A stretch of DNA of 31,559 bases from Armadillidium nasatum (taxonomy: Eukaryota; Arthropoda; Malacostraca; Isopoda; Armadillidiidae): NCBI GenBank assembly GCA_009176605.1, contig SEYY01022123.1, positions 1 through 31,559 of the forward strand. Reading direction: 5' to 3'. The notes under the pieces were generated by a model. The model ran no database searches. It worked only from the letters and a program-made list of their open reading frames with translations, and was not told the origin of the DNA. Numbering within the stretch: the first letter of the stretch is position 1; the number at the start of each line of letters is the position of its first letter. A program made the position numbers and the translations under genes. Shown here in pieces: positions 21,704 through 31,559 of the stretch.

Positions 21704-22204
21704 GTAATCTATTTTAGTCTTGAGAGATGCCCTAGTTTAAAGTAACATATTTTATAAGTCCTGTGCAGAAGTGATTGAACATGAACACATTGTAAAAAAA
21801 AAAAAAGATAATGAAAAGATAGTATATTTCTAAATAAGGCAAAAAGATTATATGGTAGAAGAAATGGCACACCATATTGGAAACAAGTAAAAATTTGAAT
21901 CATTTAAAAAGAAAATTTTTTTTTAAATTTTTTTTTCTTACAAAAACCTTTGCCATTCATATGATCATTTTCTCTATATAGGCTGAGTTAAAAAAAAAAT
22001 TCGGAGTTTTATTCATAATTATTACCCTTTAATTTTATAATATTTTGTCATCATAATTTCCTGAAACAGTAACATGGTAGTGCCATTAAAGTTATAATGT
22101 GTTGTTAAATGATTTTAATTTTCTTTTTTTTGTGTGTGTGTTTTTTTAGAGAACAAAATAGTTTTCTATGCCTCAATTAACATAAAAGATATTTCTTACC
22201 AATT
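21704..22204. other. Gene-free interval
   Basis: AT-rich sequence with several T-runs. The minus-strand frame at 21709-21903 has no family resemblance. Nothing else was recognised. Confidence 0.45.
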
Positions 22205-22400
22205 CGTTTTATAATGGGGTCGGGGCAACCCCTTTTTGTTGATCCTAATAAGTTTATCTTTAAAACATAGACTGAATATTAGTCAATATTTGCTTAAAGT
22301 ATTCCAACTTAATAAACCAATTTTGACCATTAAACTCCTTATCCCAGTCAATTTCATCAAGCATTGCTCGAAATTTGAGCTCATTTAAAACATAACCTCC
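22205..22400 (-). mobile_element. LINE fragment, endonuclease-RT linker type
   Basis: The minus strand from about 22405 gives [20 protein letters not shown], then [19 protein letters not shown], then a stop near 22272. A second frame reads KDKLIRINKKGLPRPHYKTNW. An I-D-W box followed by an amphipathic helix and then a basic R-I-N-K-K segment with Pro and Trp is typical of the linker between endonuclease and RT in CR1 or RTE-like LINEs. It does not match the wording of the LINE at 15018-17060, so it is probably another family. It ends beside a (TA)n array. Confidence 0.4.
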
Positions 22401-22419
22401 TCTGGTCAAAGCACAACAC

Positions 22420-23095
<676 letters not shown>

Positions 23096-23395
23096 TACAA
23101 GAAATCAAAGACTACAAGAAATCAAAGAAGTAAGACTAGTTGGGGTAATCAAAATGACACTAACATTTCAACTCAATAGATGGGGTCTAATTCTGTGGAA
23201 AACTTGAAAATTACAAAAATTACTTAGATTTGAAATATTGAAGCTGCTGGATTCAGTTTGGGATTCAATTCAGTTTCAGAAGTTCTGGATTTGGATTTGA
23301 ATTCAAGAATTTCAATATTTGCAGGATTGGGATTCAAAGGTTAAACTCCAGCCAGAATCTGGTTCAGATTCGAAAGTTGCTGGATGCACCCACCA

Positions 23396-24450
<1,055 letters not shown>

Positions 24451-24612
24451 AATAAGTCTTTTCACACAGTCGCATCCCACTAACTGTTCCTAGAATAAAC
24501 ACTGTTCTCACTGATGTAGGTCCTCTACCATTAAAATTTGGAATACCTTTTCACTCCCCTGGACTTGAACACCATCAGTGTATGAGATCATGTTGTATCT
24601 CTGATCTAGGAA
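24451..24612 (+). mobile_element. LINE 3'-end remnant
   Basis: One plus frame reads SLFTQSHP at the start and TIKIWNTFSL about 25 codons later. This corresponds to SLSTQSHP and GKVWNTLPLS at the 3' coding end of the LINE at 15018-17060, with matching spacing. Stops interrupt it. It is a decayed 3' fragment of the same family. Confidence 0.55.
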
Positions 24613-24796
24613 GGTTTTATCCATTACACTGATTAATAATATGAAGCTTTCCTACTTGTTCACATCAATATAAAAAATTTAAAATAAAAGAATGTAAGGG
24701 ATTTATTTCAATTTTATAAACGCCAATATCATTTTCATTGCATACCAAAATGTTTTATTCATCTATATGTGATAAAGAATACTTAAATTTAATCTT

Positions 24797-24865
24797 CCCT
24801 ATTTATCCCAATTGGTGAAATAGGAATGTCAATAAATAAACATTTCTGTATCTAATCATGAGATA
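24797..24865. repeat. Dispersed repeat X, copy 1
   Basis: Matches 28837-28905 in the same orientation. Both contain CCCTATTT, then AATAGGAAT or AATGGGAAT, then AATAAA(T/C)AAACATTT, then GTATCTAATCATGAGA. Both copies are followed within a short distance by (TA)n arrays. Confidence 0.65.
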
Positions 24866-24902
24866 TGATCCAAGATATTTAAAAAAAAATCTAATATTTA
24901 AA

Positions 24903-25474
<572 letters not shown>

Positions 25475-25552
25475 TAATTATACTTTTAAAAAAGTAAATC
25501 ATACAGATCACACACTACGTTAAAACAACTAAACATACATAATACACTTTTT
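25475..25552. repeat. Dispersed repeat Y, copy 1
   Basis: 78 bases match 28427-28504 in the same orientation with only about three mismatches by eye. Both copies contain ATCATACAGATCACACACTA and AAACATACATAATACACTTT. Confidence 0.85.
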
Positions 25553-25577
25553 TGCTGGTTTATTTACCGATGCATGC

Positions 25578-25724
25578 TGATGTCACAACCCCTTTACTCC
25601 AAATCCTCTGATTGGTTGGTAGTTCCTAATGCTAGATAATGATTCATTCTTTGTAATTTTAATTTCTCATTCGCCAAAACTTTTGTATTACGTCACTTGC
25701 CTTTAAAAAATGCTTACAAAAATG
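25578..25724. promoter_or_regulatory. Candidate promoter with CCAAT and CRE-like boxes
   Basis: Within 150 bases are TGATGTCA (25578-25585), an inverted CCAAT box ATTGG (25611-25615, within TGATTGGTTGG) and a CRE-type TTACGTCA (25688-25695). An AAAATGGCAG sequence around an ATG (25722) recalls a YY1-type initiator context. The plus-strand frame from that ATG begins MAVARLKKGNSIIIYYGG and stays open for 26 codons, with GTAACA (25747) and GTATGT (25782) as possible donors. A short first exon on the plus strand or a bidirectional promoter is possible. No downstream exon was identified. Confidence 0.3.
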
Positions 25725-25894
25725 GCAGTTGCTCGATTAAAAAAGGGTAACAGCATTATAATATATTATGGTGGAACTATTGTATGTAGACAATGGTTTT
25801 AATAATAAATTTCCTTGTATAGTGACAGGATGAACTTTTTCATTTTAAGATGAATGTTAAAGGTATAAGGTTTAATTTGCTCAACAGATTGGTG

Positions 25895-26209
<315 letters not shown>

Positions 26210-26279
26210 CTGTACAAAAATACCCTAACAATTTTCAATACATTTCAAAAAAATTAAATTTACCTTAAAACTTTTTTTA

Positions 26280-26493
<214 letters not shown>

Positions 26494-26535
26494 AATTATA
26501 TTTAGAGAGAGGGAGAGAGAGTTGAAAAGATTACG

Positions 26536-26573
26536 TTAGGTTAGGTTAGGCTAAATTAAGTTAGGTAGGTTAG
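26536..26573 (+). repeat. Short telomere-like TTAGG patch
   Basis: Three perfect TTAGG units (26536-26550) are followed by degenerate units (CTAAATTAAG, TTAGGTAGG, TTAG). TTAGG is the ancestral arthropod telomeric repeat. Its interstitial position suggests a repair patch or a chance array. Confidence 0.6.
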
Positions 26574-26620
26574 TAGTAAAAGTATACATGTTGTAATTGA
26601 ATAATAAGGAAATTTATTCA

Positions 26621-26644
26621 TAGCGATATTAAATGATATCGCTA
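26621..26644. repeat. Inverted repeat, 9-bp arms
   Basis: TAGCGATAT (26621-26629) and ATATCGCTA (26636-26644) are perfect complements around a six-base loop, about 50 bases from the TTAGG patch. Confidence 0.65.
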
Positions 26645-26830
26645 ATTTTTAACTAAGTTTATTTTTATGATTATATATATATACTAATTAAAAAAAAAGA
26701 GACAAAAAATTGAGTTATTAGGCTTCACAAATATTCAATTTATTACTTATTTTTACCCGAAATCATTTTAAGTTCACACTAAATTTTTACGTTTTTTTTC
26801 GACTGCTGAAAAAAGTTTCTTCAATTGAGC

Positions 26831-27924
<1,094 letters not shown>

Positions 27925-28262
27925 TAAACTCATAAATTGTTCAAAACTTACACTTAATAACATCTAGTAATAATTGCTGAACTATTTAGGTAACCAATAT
28001 AGCTATATAAAATATATGAAAGTAAAAAAAATTCCTGTAAATGTTTTTTTTTTTCATTTACTGACAACTCATAAATTGTTCAAAATATTACACCTAAAAA
28101 TATCTAGTAATAATTACTGAACACTTTACCAAAATTATGATATAGAGAGAAAAAACAAATAGACCACATTTTTTTTCGTTTGTCTTATGAAACTAATAAA
28201 TTGTTCAAAACATTACACCTAATAACATTTAGTAATAGTTAAGGAACAATTTGGGTTACTAA
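27925..28262. repeat. Local tandem repeat, three diverged copies
   Basis: CATAAATTGTTCAAAA followed by a TTACAC(C/T)TAATAACATCTAGTAATAATT-type block and a GAAC end occurs at about 27931, 28070 and 28195. The period is about 124-139 bases. Each copy is preceded by a T-run and a CTCAT or CTTATGAAACT lead. The copies differ by scattered substitutions. No coding potential was seen. It may be a small satellite or an internal part of a dispersed repeat. Confidence 0.75.
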
Positions 28263-28426
28263 TATTGCATATAAAAGTAAAAAAATAATGAAAATCAAAG
28301 CACCATCTAGTGTCAGTATGTAAATAGTATTTACTCTCTTCCAATATAAAAAATATATCTTCAACAAAAGATTATTAACACTAATTACATTACTTTTATT
28401 GTCAATTATAGTAAGGAACAAATTTA

Positions 28427-28504
28427 TAATTATACTTTTAAAAAAATAAATCATACAGATCACACACTAGGTTAAAACAATTAAACATACATAATACACT
28501 TTTT
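28427..28504. repeat. Dispersed repeat Y, copy 2
   Basis: Near-identical partner of 25475-25552, same orientation, 2,952 bases away. Confidence 0.85.
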
Positions 28505-28836
28505 ATTTTTTTTTTTTAATTTATAATTTAGCAAAATTAATAATTGTATCACACTTTTTAATACACTTACAGAAGTGATCATTTTTTTTTTTTTTTTTCA
28601 ATATTTATCAACTTTTGTAGATATTGATCTTTCACCTATTTTTAAATTTTAAAACACTTATTTACATTAAGATTTTTAAAATTTTAATATTTTATGTTAA
28701 TTATTATTATTACTATTGCACTTGATTTATTATCATTAATATTACATTTTGATAGCACTTCTAATTGTAAACCAAAATTCGTTTTTCATATATTTAATGT
28801 GAAAGAGGCAAACTAAAGAACATTGAAATAGGTTCC
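28505..28836. other. Gene-free AT-rich interval
   Basis: T-rich tracts and no recognisable feature. Confidence 0.45.
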
Positions 28837-28905
28837 CCTATTTCTCAAAATGTTCAAATGGGAATCTTAATAAACAAACATTTAAGTATCTAATCATGAG
28901 AAGTA
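28837..28905. repeat. Dispersed repeat X, copy 2
   Basis: Diverged partner of 24797-24865, same orientation. It ends nine bases before a (TA)n array. Confidence 0.65.
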
Positions 28906-28913
28906 CTTTATTG

Positions 28914-29071
<158 letters not shown>

Positions 29072-29106
29072 AACCTAAAGAACCATGGCAACTGTAAGTG
29101 ACTAAT

Positions 29107-29112
29107 TTTATT
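29107..29112 (-). terminator. Possible polyadenylation signal
   Basis: AATAAA on the minus strand, about 190 bases downstream of the last stop of the repeat-protein gene (29302). In such AT-rich DNA a chance match is likely. Confidence 0.25.
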
Positions 29113-29301
29113 ACAACTGAGAATACTTTTTATAAAGTCAAAAAAGAAAAAAAAAGAATTTTGTAATACAAAATTAATTAAAAATTAAAGAAATTAAGAA
29201 ATTTCAATCATTCAACTCATGACGATTTTCAACCTTATGCAATTAAGAACAAAAAACAATATTTAAGTTTTTAAAGAGAGAATGGAATTTTAAAAATAAT
29301 G

Positions 29302-31559
29302 TCAACAATGTCGACTTCTTTTCGGTTCTGTTGAATTACTTTTAAGAGAAGACTGAGGTTTCCTTTTTGCTTGGACTATCAATATGTTGTTGTTTTTGTC
29401 AACCAATTTTATAAAGTTTTTCATTTCCGTTTCTGTCATTTCTGCCCATCGAATGAATGCATCTACCTCATATAATTGTTGAATGAATACATCTACTTCA
29501 TTTAATTGTCTTTGTGCAACAAGCTTTACTGTAGTAGGCAATCACTTTATCACTAAAGGCAAACTGTCTTCTGAAATCTTTACCTTCTTCTTCAGAGAGA
29601 GCGCTCCATTCAATTGAATTTTTTAAGTGAACTTAAACCATTACTAAGAAATGAATGATCCATATGACGTACCATTTCAAATGCAAAATCTTTTTTAAAC
29701 TTTACCATTTCAATTTCTGAAGAAAAAATCCACTCCAAAAAGTTATTAATATCTTGAAAATTCCCTTTTAATATTGAGTATTTAAAATGCCACACAATGT
29801 TTCCCATATCTAAAACAAAACTTTCTTTAAAATTTTGAATTTCATTTGAAGACAGAGCCCATTCCAAACTCTTATCAATACATTTTACTTTTTTACAAGA
29901 GTACAAAGGAAATTTCCATTCTTGTCTCACATATAATAAGAAATTTTTCAGCCATTCTTTTATTTCCTCCTCTGCAGAAAAAGCCCAATTCAGAATCTTT
30001 TGAAACTCTTTCCCCTTATTGTCAAGAACTAATAAAAATAAAGCTTCCTTTAAATCCTTATTATTAAATAGTTCCTTTTTGAAACTTTCAATTCTTCCTT
30101 TTTGTACACAACATTCAATAAACAAATCAACTCTCCTTAGATCACAAGCCTCAAAGGATATTTTACCTATCATTGAATTGGTATTCAATGATAGGTATTC
30201 TATATTCTATATTCCCTTGTAACCTTACAATATCCGATTTCTCTTCCAAGGTTGCACTTGAAAAAATCAGTCTTATAATTATTTCATCTTCAATCGTAAA
30301 TGGAGAATCAAAAAGCTCACACATTACGTACGAGAAATCTAACTGTACAAAATCTGAACGAAGGTCAGATATAAAATAATCATGCATCTCTTTGTAAGTA
30401 AATGCATTAAGCATATCTCTTTTATTTATTCCTTCCAAGCGAAAGAAAAACCTTTTTAAAGATGGAGAACTTTGAATCCAAAAATCTCTTAAAATGTTAT
30501 GATAATCACATAACTTAGAAGACGATTTATTTTTTATTAAACTCACTATCCTGTGGAGAAGTAAACAAAATCCAGTTTTTGGTAACACTTCCCAAAATTG
30601 ACTCACTAAATCCATAAACAAGTGTTGATAAGGCCAACTTAATGAATGGAACAATACATAATGCAACATAACTGGCTGGAAGAACACCTTCAACTGCCTC
30701 TCATCTAAATGGCGAAGCAAAAATATTGCTATTTCAAGATATTTCTGAAATGGTAAAAATAATTGAAGAGGAAACAAAACAGGATTTGTATCACTTTCGC
30801 AGTAATCAAAAGTCTCCATATTACTTAGGAAATAATTCAACTCATTTCTAGTATAAATCACAGCCTCCTCTTTTTCTGACTCATTCAACTCTTCAAAGCA
30901 CTTTTTGAATGCGACATCATTGCAGTCTTCTAGATGACACATCATCGAAAGTCTTCATTAAATTTGTATAATGAAAAACTGTCAATTCCTTCCTTCCATT
31001 ATAATTTCAACTTCTCCCAACAAAAGGTAAGACCAAATATCGGCCATCTCATTGCGCCCAACCGATACAAAAACCATTACAATATACTTCCATTTTCAAT
31101 TTTGGGTCTAATGTCTTCTGGTAATTGCTCCCATAAAACAGGAATAACATCAGACAAACAGTAATGACAAGCTATACAAAATTTAAGGGAAGGGATTAAT
31201 TCAGTGTCCTTTAAAATCTCTCTTGCAGCCTTTTCTTTATTAAGTATTCCTTTTGAGGTAAAAAAGAACTTCTGAGGAAGGAACAACTATAATCGAAGGG
31301 CAAATCAAACTCTTCATTATGAAATTTTGCCCATTCTATGGACTGAGTTAGACAAAAAATAACTACAGGTATTGGTATTTTTTCTCTCAATCCAAAAGGC
31401 AATTTCTCCAATGCATCTACTACTTTCTTCTCCATATTTTTAAACCACGTTTTGTTTCTATAATGCCACAAACTATCATAGAGATCAAGATCTGGCAGTC
31501 TTAAAATTTCCTTTTTGAACTCTGATTTGCTTGCAAGCTCAATGGCAATTTGAATTCCA
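29302..31559 (-). pseudogene. Broken gene for an unrecognised protein with 42-43-residue repeats
   Basis: Minus-strand frames chain into one long coding region that enters from beyond 31559 and ends at 29302. Segments: about 31559-31287 (GIQIAIELASKSEFKKEILR, then LYDSLWHYRNKTW); 31286-31077 (KFFFTSKGILNKEKAAREIL, then CIACHYCLSDVIPVLWEQL); a short open part to about 30985; 30945-30163 (260 codons, mostly helical); 30188-29610 (192 codons); a bridge (EWSALSEEEGKDF); and 29541-29302, with a basic tail containing KRKP and EPKRSR that resembles a nuclear localisation signal. In the 192-codon segment, Trp68, Trp110 and Trp153 recur every 42-43 residues in a W-x-x-S-x-x-E-x-x-x-F-K pattern, with a Cys at the preceding register (26) and a further Trp in the next frame. 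At least five frame changes occur. I do not recognise the family. It probably forms an alpha-helical repeat fold. Confidence 0.7.
30164..30197. repeat. Hairpin with 15-bp perfect arms at a frame break
   Basis: TACCTATCATTGAAT (30164-30178) and ATTCAATGATAGGTA (30183-30197) are perfect complements around a four-base loop. It lies exactly where the 30945-30163 frame ends and the 30188-29610 frame begins, so it may be the mutation that broke the reading frame. Confidence 0.8.

Noticed and set aside
27925-28262. CRISPR array
   Set aside because: Repeats are long, diverged and few, with no uniform spacers; the window is eukaryotic.
30934-31164. Plus-strand 76-codon frame
   Set aside because: It lies antisense to the repeat-protein gene, whose minus-strand frames are longer and protein-like.
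29302-31559. Endogenous DNA-virus gene, considered because decapod genomes carry such insertions
   Set aside because: No recognisable viral domain; the repeat structure is internally explained, and no neighbouring viral genes are present.

Overview
This is an AT-rich eukaryotic window with introns, C2H2 zinc-finger exons, non-LTR and LTR retrotransposon remnants, TTAGG-type telomere-like units and about a dozen long (TA)n arrays. The mixture points to an arthropod. The best-preserved non-LTR element resembles, from memory, a family abundant in decapod crustaceans such as crabs, and very long dinucleotide arrays also suit decapods. A chelicerate is not excluded, because no marker gene settles it. 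Almost every coding region is on the minus strand, and most are broken by indels or stops.

Layout. 1-2992: minus-strand Ty3/gypsy-type retrotransposon (gag, protease, reverse transcriptase), cut off by the window edge. 3000-3900: a diverged tandem duplication with no gene. 4082-5150: three (TA)n blocks. 6320-9268: two minus-strand C2H2 zinc-finger exons, one decayed (6320-7171) and one nearly intact (8565-9268). 9661-10618: the 3' end of a LINE. 11466-14738: a degenerate minus-strand LINE with RNase H, bounded by trinucleotide repeats. 15018-17060 and 17786-18540: plus-strand LINE reverse-transcriptase and endonuclease pieces of what looks like one family. 19471-19674 and 20882-21004: two small minus-strand exons read here as the 5' part of the zinc-finger gene. 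20475-24612: further LINE fragments, several touching (TA)n arrays. 24797-29071: simple repeats, two dispersed repeat pairs, a possible promoter, a telomere-like patch and a local tandem repeat. 29302-31559: a broken minus-strand gene of a family I do not recognise, with a 42-43-residue repeat.

The most coherent biological unit is the zinc-finger locus. A short exon with an ATG (26 codons), a 68-codon acidic exon and a 7-finger terminal exon are all phase 0. They are bounded by credible splice sites and would encode a protein with an N-terminal tail rich in sumoylation-type motifs and C-terminal fingers. A second, decayed 10-finger terminal exon downstream also starts in phase 0, so the locus resembles a shared 5' part with alternative or duplicated finger exons. 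The roughly 10 kb intron between them is filled with LINEs. The second notable unit is the repeat-protein gene at the right edge. None of these models could be tested by alignment here. Repeated single-base frame breaks may be real decay or uncorrected long-read errors.
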